A stretch of DNA of 64,000 bases from Owenia fusiformis. Taxonomy: Eukaryota; Annelida; Polychaeta; Sabellida; Oweniidae. Made by a program: the position numbers and the translations under genes. Below the pieces are notes generated by a model that saw nothing but the letters and a program-made list of their open reading frames with translations, was not told the origin of the DNA and searched no databases. This document shows, one piece after another, positions 1 through 14,000 of this stretch (its first letter is position 1; every line of letters begins with the position of its first letter). The stretch covers positions 434,001 through 498,000 of the forward strand of contig CAIIXF020000124.1 of the NCBI GenBank assembly GCA_903813345.2. The letters are read 5' to 3'.

Positions 1-2640
1 TGCAAGTTGGCCATCGTTTGACTCTTTCAAATATATCAGAGTCTGCCTCTCATTATCATGATATTTTTGGCAAGTTTCATGACATGACTCCGAATACTTA
101 AATCTATTCTTATTTGCTGAAAACTTGGACAAAACTGAAAGATGGTAAAGCATTTGAGTCTAAGTACAACTGATAATATCTCCATCATTCTTGACCTTAT
201 AAAGTACTTGTTCCCTCTGTCTTTATTACATAATTTAAGTGATACTCGTTGTAAAAATAAGATAAAAAGAAGCCCTGGGATCAGCTATGACTTTTAATGG
301 CCATTAAAGGTATATTCTTAGACGGGCAGATTCTTTCACTTAAAGGAGCATTAGAGCCAAGCAATAAGCGCCCTAATTGAAATAACACGTTTAGAAAGGT
401 ATAAAGCCACGTGGGAAGTCCCAACAGTTATGTGAGTTTTTTTTTTCTTTTTGTGGAAGAAGAACTTGACGGAGAATACTATAAGTTATTGGACATTGAA
501 ACCTATTGGCTATAAACTAGAGATGCAACGTGCAAAATATAATTTTGTGAAAAAAACTAACAAAATATAATAATAATTTTGTGGAAACAAAATGTGTGGA
601 CAATTTTGTAAAGAATCATCCTGCAGGTTGGCGTGATGCACCCCTAGAATGATATATTTTTCGAATGTAACTAACCTAAGGAAGGTCAGACAGTCAGAAT
701 GAGGCCAAGCAGGTTCATGAAATATATTCAAGCCTTGGCAAAAGTCTATGTATTTCTAAGTATGTCTTACAAACTCATTACCTGTCTGTTCACGTATTTA
801 GGACGTTAAACCGATTCATAACAAAATGTTTTCTGAAAAGGTTTGCTGTCCCTCAACTCCGCCTTAACACATGTGTCTAAACTTATTTTTTGCGTTTCGC
901 GATTTGTAAAAAATAATTTCATCTTAGACATTTATTCTCGATCTATTGTTATTTAGGAGAAAATTATTATATGACATTTTATAACAAGCTTAATCAGGCT
1001 TGATGGAGGGTCGGGTTTGTAAACCTACGAATGCAATGTGTTCTTTCACTTGTTAAGAGAATCGGACAAAAGTACTCTCAATCCAAGCCCAAAAAGAAAA
1101 ATCTCTGCATTCACAAATAAACTCCAAAAGGCTAGACAATAGCAATGTTGATTGCCACGTGTACACAGTTGTTAGATTGATTGAACGCATCAATCTCTTT
1201 TTGGAGCAGCCATACATGTACCATCGAACAATTATATAAAGGTAAACAAGGTGAATGGTGGATTTTAAAAGTTTACAATGTTACAGCGTTTGCAAATAAT
1301 TTAGGCATTACATTAGTTCTGTCTTTCAAACTTACGAAACGTCTGATTGCGATGGTCAACTTAATAACGTATAAAGGTGAAAGATATTCTTCTGTTTTTT
1401 CTTCAATTGGTGGATTATTTTTGGATCAGAGGTAGAGGTTCATGAGCCATTGGCTAATATGACGCAAGCAGCCTGTATACTAGTATCAATAGAATAGACC
1501 TACTGTATTGTAGTATTTCAGGCATTTTATCTGATTTCCTTCATGTTTTGAGTATTAACCACCCTCCCTCAAATTTAAAGTAACATTTCCCAACTGTTGA
1601 TATATTTGGACAGATTTGCTTCTACTTATTAGTCAGCGGATGTTCCACACACATGTACATCATATTGGAATTTACCTGCTTGCTTTAGATCAGCTTTGAA
1701 GATAAGAGTCCCCTGATAAGGCCTATCGTTTCTTCAAAAATAAAACAAGAAACGTGTTTCGGAAGCAACGACCAATATTATCAAATCGTAGCCAAAATAG
1801 AAAAACAATATGACAATTACATAGAGTACTATCCAATAATTCTTAAGGGTATCGAGTAGAAGCCCCGAGTAGAAGAGCTAATATTTCTCTTAGTGGAAAA
1901 GCATGTCCATGGCATAACGATAACTTCAGTTGCAGGTCATTCCCGGCACACTAGCAGTTACACTTCTAATAGTAGACCTTAATATTTATGACTTAGGACA
2001 CCTGCCAAAATAACAGCAATTATGGATAAGTAAGTGAAGTAATGATGTGACTATTTGTTTAGTATAGAGTAGATTGTTCTTAGTTGCATAATTTGCAAGC
2101 ATAAGTGAAGAACATACAGAGAACATATGATAACTCATATTACTTATGAGCTTGAGTCACAAATAGATTTTCAACCATCCATCATGATAAACAATGACAT
2201 CACATTTCTTCTCATCATTGAAACACGTTTCTGGTGAAACATAAAGATGTTAAAAGTATCAGAATGATATTTACTCAAGTTACTCCAAATTAGTTCTCAA
2301 TCCGTCATATCCGGGCTGATAAACACTACTATCACCAAATTAGTTCTCATTACGTTCTCGAAACGGGCTCAAACTGTGTGCGAACGGATTGGACGCACCG
2401 TTTTGGGTATATCTACAAACTTCATGAACGAACTTGAACAGGTAGGTCCTCCGGGACTTATAGTTTGCTCCAAAAGTTCCGGTGGTCGCCAGGTTTTACA
2501 ATAAGAATATGTGACAACGTGAAATATAGCTATCAGACCGAGCTAGTTGTCATTGCGTTCTTCTACTGATGAACACAGTGAATGCCGAACGTGCGACGGT
2601 GTCACAAATTAGGCTTTTAATGTAATTAATTACACTAATT
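1..2640. other. intergenic, no gene seen
   Basis: AT-rich sequence with only short open frames interrupted by stops. I see no protein similarity, no convincing splice-bounded exon and no long repeat. The longest open frame (1181-1435, +) has low-complexity hydrophobic composition and no recognisable motif. Confidence 0.5.
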
Positions 2641-2699
2641 CTTAATCTACCAAATATTTTATTCAATGACAAAAAGACATGACATGAAGTTCATATTAT

Positions 2700-2730
2700 C
2701 GACGTATTGTATTGTATTGTATTGTATTTT
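2700..2730. repeat. (GTATT)n microsatellite
   Basis: Several consecutive GTATT pentamers, the complementary pentamer to the longer AATAC array near 6100. The short open frames on both strands here are products of the repeat. Confidence 0.8.
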
Positions 2731-4380
2731 ACTCGTAGCAATATATAGCTTTGAGTTTTGGAGAAATGTTAAATGTTCATTGCATATAAACTCATTGAAT
2801 TCTTTGTCATCTATTGACAGACCTCGTGTAAATTCAAAGAACCAAACAAATAACATTGTCCGAAAGTTTGCGCCATCCTTCAATTCAATTTGAAAAAAGA
2901 TACCATGACGATTAAAACAAAACATACAAATAACATTTCTGGAGAGCTTTGTATAGAGAGTTTACTTAACGTTGTAGGTATATATATTCTCATGTATTTT
3001 CGATCAAAAACAACTTAGCTATTGAGAAAATATTGTGCTAGGGATAACTTACTTGCTAATCAAGAACAACTTTCTCGAATTCTAAATGCTAAAGAGTACA
3101 TAAGATATAACTTTCAGTCTATAGACACTGTGATAGAAGAAGCTAGTTAAAACTTTGCAAAGTCGATCGATTGCAAATCATAGACGCAAAAGCACAATGC
3201 GTATCATAGTTATACACCTGTCATGAATACTGATTGATCAGCTTTTGTGACTTTTTACCAGTTGTCTCCATAATATAAAACATATTCAACCAACACACGT
3301 ACGTGCTCTTTTTCTGTATATAGCAAATGGTATTCTAATGAATTCAAAAACTACTAATTGATTTCCCATCTAAATTCTTTCAGGGGAAAAGTGACAGCCT
3401 TTATTTTAAAACCTCTATTTTTCGCTTAATATGTGGCTATGCAAAATATTCGATTTGTAAATGGGTAGCCCTCAAGGAAGCCCCTTGATATATACATTAG
3501 TACCCTTTGAGTTCTTTTAATGGATTCTCATATTAATGGTATATATTATATAAATTGCAGCTTGATTCGGGTAAACAGAATATCTATAATAGCAATCTCA
3601 AAAGGGAGGACAACAAATGGGTTTGTATTGTCAAAGGTGAAGTGAGAAACTTTCATCACTTATCGTATTTGCCTTAATCAAGGATTGTAATTAGTATCTC
3701 TGTATCAATACAAGGTCAATCTTAACTACAAGGCTAAAAGACAGATCCACCCAATCTCGACGCATATTGTTGAACCTGCTTTCTCTTTTTCAAAATGGCG
3801 ACGGTAAGCGTCGATTGCAATTTTTTGTTTTATCAAATTTATCTCCTTGCCATGGAAAAAAACGTCATAACTTCTATCTGTTTGATCAGATATCTATATT
3901 CCTTTAATAGAACATAGAATTTGGATTTCAAGAAAATATTGGCATGATTTTCGAAAATATTACTTTCAACATTTTCCACTGTATTTCTTTGTATTTCTCT
4001 TTACCTTAGAAGTTAATGATTACGATTACGGAAGTGACAGATCCGGGTCACACCCGTGTAAAAACTAAATAACACAAGTTGACTGACAAACGTGGCATGT
4101 AAGATAATGGTAAAGTACTCCCATTAGGCATTGTTCAGACACATTGATTAGGTAATCAATATTGTCTATGAACCATTTGTAATATTCAGGTAAAATGGCA
4201 CCTGTTTTAACAATATTTCTTTTCCTCTCTCGTATCTAGCTACATTAAGTATACATACATGCTTGTAAGAACCAGGATGACTTTGTCACATATAGATGAC
4301 CTCATGTCAGTGTACGTCACCACCAATGGCACCCAAATATAGCCATTTATCAATACTAAGAGGAGGTAATAGTAGGTGCC
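2731..4380. other. intergenic, no gene seen
   Basis: AT-rich, no recognisable coding or long repeat structure on either strand. Confidence 0.45.
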
Positions 4381-5150
4381 CTTTCGGGTAGGTTTTTTTT
4401 CATGTTTTCCCATTTTAATGTCCCCGCCACATACTGTGTCGGCTTAGACGCATAACGTCTGTCCATCCCTCCGTCCGTCCCACATTTTTCTCAAAAGCTA
4501 TTACAGATATTACCTTGAAATTTTCAGGGATGACTTTTGATATACATATCGAATTGATTTGTTTTTGTGAATTTCGGATAAATGTTAAGGTGACCATTTT
4601 GTATTTCCCCTACTAAAATCTTGTCCGTAAAGTCTTGTCTACTCGTTTTCAGGCAAACAATGTGGTGGATTGATTCAAAATGTTTATGGATGATTCATTT
4701 CATAAAAATATCTAACTGATATGGTTTTGGGAACTCTGGGTAACCATTTGACGTATCTATTCCAATTTTTCAGAGATGGTCTTTTGTATGAAAATCTCGA
4801 ATTTTGGGAAATTCTGGGTAAATGTTAATGTGACCATTTTTCGGTCCTTAAATCTTTTCTGCGTTTTCAGGCGAGGCGTTTAATGGATTCATTTTAAATT
4901 TTCAGTGATGATTCTCTGTATGAAAGTCTCGAAGAACTGGTTAGTCTTTAGGCATTCTGGGTAAATGTAAAGGCGGCTTTTTGGACTCTTTGTCCTAAAG
5001 TGGCGTATGAAACTCTCAAACGTTTTAAGGCATTAAGGCTCAAAACAAAAGGGGCTATTTTAGATTTTAGATCTTAAAATTTTGTCCGTAAAGTCTATAT
5101 CTACACGTTTCCAGGCGAACAAACACGTTCCAACACGTTCCAAAATATAA
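4381..5150. repeat. diverged internal repeats of an old interspersed element
   Basis: Opens with a GTCCGTCC-type run (about 4460-4485). It then repeats a phrase related to 'ctgggtaaatgttaaggtg' at least three times (about 4570, 4805 and 4960), mixed with variants of 'ttcaggcgaacaa'. The copies are diverged. A GGACGGACGG run near 44200-44230 is similar in style. I read this as a decayed interspersed repeat; the family is not identified. Confidence 0.5.
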
Positions 5151-6019
5151 TATCAATTGGTTTTCTGCCTTTTTCGTCATCCTGACACAATTCTCAAAGT
5201 AGTTTATGTTTTATACAGTTATTGTTAAGTCATTCATATTATTTGACACCATATAGCATTGATCAGTCGATGCCGTCAATGTCACTAGACTTTGGCAATT
5301 GTTTAAGTTTTGTACATCTGTATTTTATGGAATATAATAAAGATGATTAATAAAAAAAATCAGTCGATCTGACATATAAACCGCATTTCACAATAAAGTT
5401 TAGTTTAACTACAAAATTGATTATCCGCTTCCGGCCGCCATTATTATTGACAATAACTGCTGTTTTGGTCCTCCAGTCGTGCAGTGAGGGTATATAGCAA
5501 GTGATTCATTGCAAGGAATGAGTTTACGGAAGAAGAGTATCGGAAGTTACCCGATGATATACAGAATGACGATAAGCCTGATTGCAAGCTTTACATTATA
5601 ATTGCATTATTACTAACCTGTCTTGTCCGCGTGACTAAACATGCCTATTACTGAGGTATTTGTATTGTACTTATTGAGTTTAAAGATAATTTGAGTCGGC
5701 CTAAATTACAAGACAGCTTGGAAACGGCTTAACATGATGAATCGGGGAAATAAATAGAACCACACTGAAATTTAGTTTAAAGGTGCGCGCAACCTATTGG
5801 TTTTATTTTATCTTCGGAAACGAGAACATTCGATTTCTGCTTTGGCAGTGATAAGAAAACGACCGGGAGTTTCTAAATGTCTGATATATAATAATAATAT
5901 ATAATTCGCAGCAGGGAAATTTCGAAATTCAGACTTCCGAAAGCTCGGAACAGTAATTGAAAAAGTAATCAGATAAGATCAAATTAATGTATTTTTTAAG
6001 TTATAAGTTAAGTGAAATC
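5151..6019. other. intergenic, no gene seen
   Basis: No gene or strong repeat recognised on either strand. Confidence 0.4.
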
Positions 6020-6205
6020 GTTAATTGTGATGTTACACTACACCGCATTACACTACAACAAAATACAAAACAATGTAACAATACAATATTATTCGATGCA
6101 ATAGAATTACAATACCTTATGATAAAATACAATACAACACACTACAATACAATACAATACAATACAATAAAATATGCAACACAATACAATACAATGCAAG
6201 TTTCT
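6020..6205. repeat. (AATAC)n imperfect microsatellite
   Basis: Dense imperfect AATAC/ACTAC pentamers, most regular at about 6135-6200. Open frames here are repeat-derived and have N/T/Y/Q-biased composition. Confidence 0.85.
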
Positions 6206-6389
6206 TATTTTCATTTCCAGATCATTAGCACGAAATATTGTTTTGGGTGGTTTGGAGAAGAATGTCGTCTGTCACCATGCTGATGTTGACGATCTTCGGG
6301 ATTTTGGTCAACATGGCATTAGCCTTCATCGACCCTACTCAAGACGCAAATTTTTTGCCGTGAGTACTAATTTCAGATTTTATATATGG

Positions 6390-6625
6390 GGCGAGAGTAC
6401 TCATCCAGACCCCGAAAAACTTTGGCGTAGACTTCGTGTGTCTGACTGATCTAGACCTAAATACATGGCGTGAGTACGATTCCAGACCCCGAAAACTTGG
6501 CGTAGATTTGGTGAGTCTGACTGATCTAGACCTGATAAACATGGCGTGAGTACGATTCCAGACCTAACATATGTAACGTATTATTACTCCAGACCTAACA
6601 TGCATGGCTTGAGTACGACAGTACA
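6390..6625. repeat. short tandem repeat, about 76-bp period
   Basis: Units begin with 'gagtac' at about 6395, 6472 and 6548 and contain 'ccagaccccgaaaa', 'ggcgtaga' and 'ctgactgatctagacct'. Two full units are followed by a truncated third and a remnant near 6603. Open frames on both strands are repeat artefacts. Confidence 0.8.
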
Positions 6626-8449
6626 GTGGTCACTACGCATCCCTCCATCTTATCCAAATATGTTATTAGATAATGAAATATGATACTTGTAGTGTAATCT
6701 TTGGATTTACAAAGTTGTATGACATTTGACGAGTGTAAAAGGTGTTTTTGGAGCATTTTTCTAAAGCCATTTTGTAAGGGAAAAATAAGAATAGGATAAT
6801 AAGAATACAGGCAAAAGCAATAGACTACAGATTTTCAACCTGGGTTCTTCATGAAATAACAATAATACCAGACGAGAGAAGGTAGACAAGATATGTTTTC
6901 CATTTCTCTGAGTTTCTAAAATGAAACAATTTCTACAAATTACACGTTTTATTGTTTAGCCCTACCAATCGATATTTGGAATCTATGTAATTATATAGGC
7001 TTTTGTAATTTTACGTTTCTAGTTCAAGCTATTTTCAAAATATTTCCGATAATAATCACGTAATAACACGTTAGGTAAAAACTATAACAATAAAGCCATG
7101 CTATGCTGTTTTTACTCTTGAACATTATATTTCTATTTCTATAATCTAATATCAGCACATCGATGCTCATGTATCTGAAATATTGGGCACTTTCCAAAAA
7201 TCAATACGCTTTTTTGACTAAATAATTACAAAAGCTTTAACTTCATTAAAGCATGCAAAAATTATAACTTGCCCCCACCTGGTTATGAAGACGTTACGTC
7301 TTTCCAACAAAATGGATGAACTTCCGTTGGAACTTGTTATTTTCATTAATTTCACAAACAAGGAGGTTGATTTGCATCCAAACATTTTACAAGTATGTTA
7401 TAATAGTAACATTCGTTACTGAAAACCTAGTCAATGATGAGTAAATATATCCAGCAGCTCCAATAATCGGGTAAGAATTCTTCACTTCAGCGACCAAGAC
7501 GTTATTTGGCAAATTTCATAACGTCTTGGTTGCCTTGTTTTAACGTCAACTAACGTACTGGTTGCTGAAGACGGTTGATCTAAAAACTCTTATTTGTCTC
7601 ATGAATACGCTCTTTTGCCGGAATATTTTTGAATATTTCATTGGATTCTGACGGTTAAATTCCTACTTAATGAAATATAATTGTTACTTAATACAAAGCG
7701 TTTGGTTTATTTTTCCTGACAAGACTAGGAATAGTTTGAACTATTGAAATCCCGGGAATAATGAAATCGAGGAAATCGATGTTAAATTAGAAAATTTTCC
7801 ATAAATTTGAGCAGCGGTATATTCATTGTAATTTATTGTAATATTTTATTGTTGGATGTCCGTTTTGCCTCACAGGGCATCAGAACAAATAAATTCAAAA
7901 TTACACTATTATTCATTTACATTCTAACTAATACATTATTTTAGGTTGTAAACAATAAACAAACATTGTTAACAATACAAATACATCATCGTTAGGTTTA
8001 GATGAAGTAGTCCAAATAAATTAATCTGCACACAATGAGACTGGCTTTCCAATGATATTTCGAATAATGAAATAAGTATAATACTGTATAACACAATGCA
8101 AAGTGCCAATAATCATTATTTGCTTAATTTCATTTCATATAACTAGAAAATAGTGACTTTTTTATAATAACAATGTTAAACACAAGCAAGGAGAAGGCAT
8201 ACTATTTCTGCGACCCCTTGGCTTTGACCTCATTTTGATTTTTTTCACAGTCCCACTCTATCTAAAACAAGTACTATTCCAGAAGTAAATTGAGGCTATG
8301 TAATGTAAACCAAAATACCCATTATAATATTGCGTAAAGATACGCGATAATGGCGCGTTCAAGTATCCCCCGAGCCACGCGCTTGCGCATCAGCTGAGAC
8401 TCATCTAAGGCAATTTCAGCTAGATCTAGACACTTTGAACTCGTATTCT
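6626..8449. other. intergenic, no gene seen
   Basis: No gene or long repeat recognised. A GC-rich patch near 8340-8400 contains a palindromic-looking 'cgcgcttgcgcatcag', not assignable to a promoter without transcript data. Confidence 0.4.
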
Positions 8450-8450
8450 A

Positions 8451-9012
8451 CAGGGTGGTCAAAAAAATGGAAACCCTGCATTTTCCAAATATCTTTGTCA
8501 CTCCCTGATATTTCACATGTTTGTACATCATTCAATTTCCTACCATCTTACCAAATTCCATGACCATCAGACTGATAGTCACAAAGTTACAGCACTTTGA
8601 ATAACATGTTTCAAGTTTGGCCATCATCGCGCTGTAGGCAAACCTGCACAGTTGTCAATGGGCCGAATGCATTCCTCAGCAGGTATGGCCTGAATGATTC
8701 AGATGATCTCACTTTTGAGGTTTGTGATTGTCCTGAGGTCATTCTCATACACTTTTTTCTTGCCATATCCTTACAGGTAGGGACATTTTGGACGGCGAGT
8801 GCAGGTGGCCCGACAGCGCCATGGTGGCCACTAGGGCATGTTCTGTAAAGTGCTGTAACATTGTGACTGTCAATCTGATGGTCATGACATAAAGTAGGCT
8901 GGTAGGAAATTGAATAATGTACAAATGTGCAAAATATCAAGGAGTTATTTCTAAAAATGATATATATATATGAGGAAAATGGTTTAAGGGTTTCCATTTT
9001 TTTACCACCCTG
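8451..9012. mobile_element. 562-bp foldback Tc1/mariner-type MITE
   Basis: The ends are inverted repeats: the left begins 'cagggtggtcaaaaaaatgg' and the right ends with its near complement 'accaccctg', each flanked by TA. Inverted similarity continues well inside: 'acaaagttacagcactttg' on the left pairs with 'aaagtgctgtaacattgtg' on the right, as do 'caatttcctacca' and 'tggtaggaaattg'. TA flanks and a CAGGGTG terminus are typical of Tc1/mariner elements. No transposase is encoded, so it is non-autonomous. The 128-codon reverse-strand frame inside is a by-product of the inverted repeat. Confidence 0.85.
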
Positions 9013-9756
9013 TATTTACCTCTCCCTTACACCTCATGAACCAGTTTTTTTATATGCGATTTGTGAAAGAGGTAGATTACTTATTTCCTATAGAATCACC
9101 ATAGCACTAAAAGCATGGATATCATGATAGAAATATTGGTTTAAATGTGACACGATGATGATAGTTAATTATCTCTATTCCGGGATCTTCATACACTGTT
9201 GACCTTCCAGTATTTGGAATATTTTCCAATTAACCATTGATTTCCCAGATTTCAATGTGCTTTTCGAATTTCAAAATGTTAATGAGCGGAGATTTATCTG
9301 ATTAAAAACATTAACATTTCCGTCGTAATTAATCCGTCATAATCAATTGAATCGTTGGAGAATATTCTGGTAAAAGAGCGTATCCTTGAGATTCGTCATA
9401 GATTTCTGGAATAACTTTACTACTGCAAAACATTTAATATTCATTGTTGGATGCGCGACTAGCTCGATCCATCAAATTCTTCTGATAGTCTTGCAGTGAT
9501 GTCAGAACACAATAGTTAAAAACGTATCTGTGAATGATGATGTATGTGTTACGTGAATTGTATCAACTAATTTGCCTTAAAGATAACTAAAAGAGTTGCT
9601 GAATGTCAATAGATGATTGTTGTCCTATGGTTAGAAAAATCTAAAAACGTTTCAAATGTCCATAAAAACTCACGATGGATGCATTTGGAATAATAATCAC
9701 ATCTTTTTGTTTCGATCTGTCAATATGCCCCGAAGACACTGAATGATCTCTTACGA

Positions 9757-9870
9757 CGGTAGTCTTGCTTCAATACCCTGGACGCCCCCCCCCCCCGTCC
9801 TCCTTTCAACTTCACACTGTTGTGAAAGGAGATAAAGGGGCCAAGGGTCTTGAAGCAAGCCTACTACGAT
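9757..9870. repeat. short palindromic element around poly-C
   Basis: The left arm 'agtcttgcttcaataccctgg' (starting about 9761) pairs with 'agggtcttgaagcaagc' (about 9844-9860) around a poly-C run. The phrase 'agtcttgctt' also recurs near 9882 and 10573, suggesting a dispersed short family. Confidence 0.65.
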
Positions 9871-10904
9871 TCGAACAGAGAGTCTTGCTTCGTCAGGATT
9901 TGGACTTATCCTCATAAAACGGAGTAATTAAGCGTGAGAAGCGACAATGTGGTTTAATTTTCAGAACCAAATATGGAACGGCGTTTCGATCGGTCACAAA
10001 GACCATATGAGGTCATATAAACCTCATCCCGATCCAATGGCACTAATTCCACTCTCAACGTTGCCTATAACGACATTAAGCTAACGACGAAACACTTTGT
10101 TAACATGTACAGGTATAAAGCCTATGTTCAGTAATTAATCACAGAACGCTAAGATATGGCTTTAAAATAATTATTTTCTAAATCCTCTGAGACCGACATC
10201 TTTCTGGCGCTACCGCTGAGGAAATTCGTCATGTCGCATACATCTCAATTTTGTGACACAGTAGTAATTAATAAAAACGTAACCTCGAATGCAGCCCAAA
10301 CATAAAGGGGACCGATGTGTATCACAGATAGATTAGCACACTGATTAAAGAAACTTTAGATTGACGCTCCCTATGCGACAATAACCTAAAAGCCATTTTA
10401 GCGTAAAATAGCTTTTCGATTGACAGTGAAATATCATATCAGCAAAATTAATGTCCTCGTGCTGAAGGACATACTTGTTCAATTATTTGGGTAATATGTT
10501 TTCACGTCATGAAGTTTGTAGGCAAAACGGTAATTTTAACCTCACCAAGTTACCACTTTTAATACCAACCATAGTCTTGCTTCAGTTGTAATCCTAGTCT
10601 TGGACACAACATGATTGGCAAAACATCGAAAACAAAAAAATTATCTGATCATCAAGATATATCCAGTAAGTCTCCAAAGATGGCCTTAATAACATTGGAG
10701 AAGCTCATCGGAAGTCCCAACAGGACTCCATTGACACCGCCGATAATTAACTACCCTATTATCTTAATACTCGATCTCCAAAATTGGAAATTTAGAATTG
10801 TCTATCCTCGAATGCCTTAGCATAGGAGACGAGGGCATAAGGCCGCGCAAAGTACACATCTTAGTCTTGCAATGTCCATAGTTGGATAATACGACAATAC
10901 AGAA

Positions 10905-11037
10905 ATGATTGAATTTGGATTGATAGCTATGTTTTTGTTCTACTTCAGCAGTTCTGGCCATACGTCTGCTGTTGAGTTTATGAATATGATAGAGAATCGC
11001 AGCCTTGTCGACCAGAGAATCCGGCCCAACCATAATG
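10905..11037 (+). CDS. channel exon 1: signal peptide and N-terminus
   Basis: The ATG at 10905 has an in-frame TAA about 20 bases upstream and opens a hydrophobic signal sequence ([18 protein letters not shown]). The mature start follows, ending RIRPNHN plus the first base of a Gly codon. The donor is G|gtaagt at 11038, phase 1. RIRPN next to GPP at the start of exon 2 matches the conserved GlyR/GABA-A N-terminus (R.RPNF.GPP). Any untranslated upstream exon is not identified. Confidence 0.85.
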
Positions 11038-14000
11038 GTAAGTAAAAATGCAGACCCGAAAAAGTTTCCAGAGTTATTTGAAAAATGAATATTTGTAATC
11101 AGAACTAAACGTACAAAATTACAAGAAACTAGACTTAATGAGTAAAATGTGTCATTTTCTTGGGATTAATCCTTTGTGGTATTGATAGATTCTTCTTGTT
11201 TCTCAAAATTCATTTTAATTTTGCACAATTGCACTGTTGGACAAAATATTGTATCAGGGGCTGGCCTTTAATTAGAAGTAAATAATACTTATTTATGATG
11301 AGTGATCAAAGTTTTATATTCATGGGCAAGTTGCATGGTCAAACCTTAAAAGGCTACAATAAAAACTTGGGATCCCCCAAGTTAGTAATTAATATTTTAA
11401 TATTTTATATCAGGTGTTCTCAACACCAGCGGCTTGTAATGCCTGTAATGTATTGAAGCATACGATATAGTTCTACGAGATAATAATGCTCATCCATCCA
11501 TCTACTATTTGCTGATTAAAACATGATACAATAAAGTTTACGTTTCCATCAAATTAATTGCCTTGACGAAATATGCCATAAGCTTCGTTTTTTACATCTG
11601 CAAACAATATCCCATTAGCCCTATTAATATAGTTCATATTTCATTATCATACTGCACTGTACATTGGAATTGTCTATGGCAAACATTCTAGAGATGCTAC
11701 GCCAATGTACAATTAACACGATAGACACAGTACGTATATCAGATAATATGCATTTACCCCCTCCCCAACAAACAACAACAAAGGGCAATAGTACAATAAC
11801 GTCATTTCTAAGGGCAATATAGTGAATTATTATGCACCTCATTAAAATACTCAAATCTGATTGGTTCTTAGTTGCTTGTAATTTGGCAATACTCTGCTCT
11901 TTTCTGAAAACTGCCGGATATTTTCTTAATATCTGACCCTTTCAAGAAAAAGGGTCGGATATTTTTTTCAATGTTTTTGCAACATTCCCACTTCAGAGTT
12001 TTAAAAATGCACTTAATCAATCACAATTACCCTTATCATTCAAAAGTTACATATAATTCTGCAAGAACGTCTCGAATAAATAAAAATTAAATTCCCGGGG
12101 CAAATATAGTCGTCCAGTGTAGCGAATAAACTGGCCGGAAGTCGTCTGAGTTTTGAAAGAAAAAATAAATAAATGTCAAAATAATGTCAACTAAACGACA
12201 GTTTAAGCCTGTACTCCAGTAAGTACTCCACTTAACTTTGATTGGGAGGTGCATAATAAAACAAATACTGGATGATCAGGAGCTGGATATGGCCAGAATA
12301 CCTATCCTCGAAAAAATATTGGGCTCGGCTGCCGCCTCGCCCAATATTTTTTCTCGAATAGGTATTCTGCCATATCCAGCTCCTGGTCATCCAGTATTTG
12401 TTTAATATTGGACCGAGGGCCGAAGGCCCAAGGTCCAATATTTCACTTTATTATGCACCTCATTAAAATACTCAAATCTGATTGGTTCTTAGTTGCTTGT
12501 AATTTGGCAATACTCTGCTCTTTTCTGAAAACTGCCAGATATTTTTTTAATATCTGACCCTTTCGAGAAAAAGGGTCGGATATTTTTTTCAATGCTTTTG
12601 CAACATTCCCACTTCAGAGTTTTATTTCTTAATAACTGGAGTACTACTTAAAGCTTACATCTTAAACTGGCGGAAAATAGAAGAAAAAAATGCACTTAAT
12701 CAATCACAATTACCCTTATCATTCAAAAGTTACATATAATTCTGCAAGAACGTCTCGAATAAATAAAATTTAAATTCCCGGGGCAAATATTTTTGTCCAG
12801 TGTAGCGAATAAACTGGCCGGAAGTCGTCTGAGTTTTGAAAGAAAAAATAAATAAATGTCAAAATAATGTCAACTACACGACAGTTTAAGCCTGTACTCC
12901 AGTAAGTACTCCACTTAACTTTGATTGGGAGGTGCATAATAAAACAAATACTGGATGATCAGGAGCTGGATATGGCCAGAATACCTATCCTCGAAAAAAT
13001 ATTGGGCTCGGCTACCGCCTCGCCCAATATTTTTTCTCGAATAGGTATTCTGCCATATCCAGCTCCTGATCATCCAGTATTTGTTTAATATTGCTCGCAG
13101 AAATGACGTTATTAGTTTGTTCAAAACTGAATACAATTTTGAACAAAATACTCAATTGGCCGGGCGCCGGCCGATGAATCGGAGCACATGTGATCCAGGC
13201 ATTATAGATCATCTAACCGAGATGGAATGATACAATCTGATATTATGGGGTTGATATAGTACAATATATATACTTGTTCTAATAACCGGAATATAATTGT
13301 AATGGGACTTAACCCGTCGTCCCCGGTCACCCAACTCATCGAAATTGGAAATCTGTATGTCTCTAAAATAAGTCCAAAATGATCCATGTTCGAATCAATC
13401 CTTCATTTATATGAGATTTACAGAGAGATTCAATGCTCCATAGGATTATATATCACTTTGGGTGCGCAACTCTAATTTTGCTCTTCTCTTGAACAGACGT
13501 GTGTAATCCTGGGTGTCCATTGGATAGCCTATTTAAATCACTTCGTGTTAGGGAATAATGGTGTTGACAAACTTTTCATAAGAGTTTTCTTCACTTCCCT
13601 GAAAGAATGCATTAAACAAGTGCACATGTGCTTGTGGCTGGGCATCAGCATTATCAGCCACGTTAGACTCATATTTGGACGAAGACTTGGGCCTATTAAG
13701 CTCTACGAATAAGAATAAATCGACTTCTGGACTTTTTATTTGAACTGTCAATCATTGCAACTTATTTTTCAGGTCCACCAGTTATAGTTAAATGTCAGGT
13801 GTTTATAAGCAGCTTTGGTTCAATAAGTGAGGTTAACATGGTAAGTTTTAAAACTAAATATTTCTTTCATAAATTCCATAATGTCTCAAAATCATGTTTA
13901 TGGTTTATAGGACAAAATTGATGGATTGTTTAAGTTGATATACCAGCTAGGTATATTAACAGGCATACGTGTTGTTTAAAAGAACTTTATCACTGTCGAA

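Noticed and set aside
8340-8400. Possible CpG-type promoter with an NRF1-like box
   Set aside because: No gene start is recognisable within several kb. Similar 'gcgcttgcg' words occur in other intergenic repeats (33975), so a repeat origin is likelier.
8611-8997. 128-codon reverse-strand frame
   Set aside because: Entirely inside the inverted-repeat MITE at 8451-9012.
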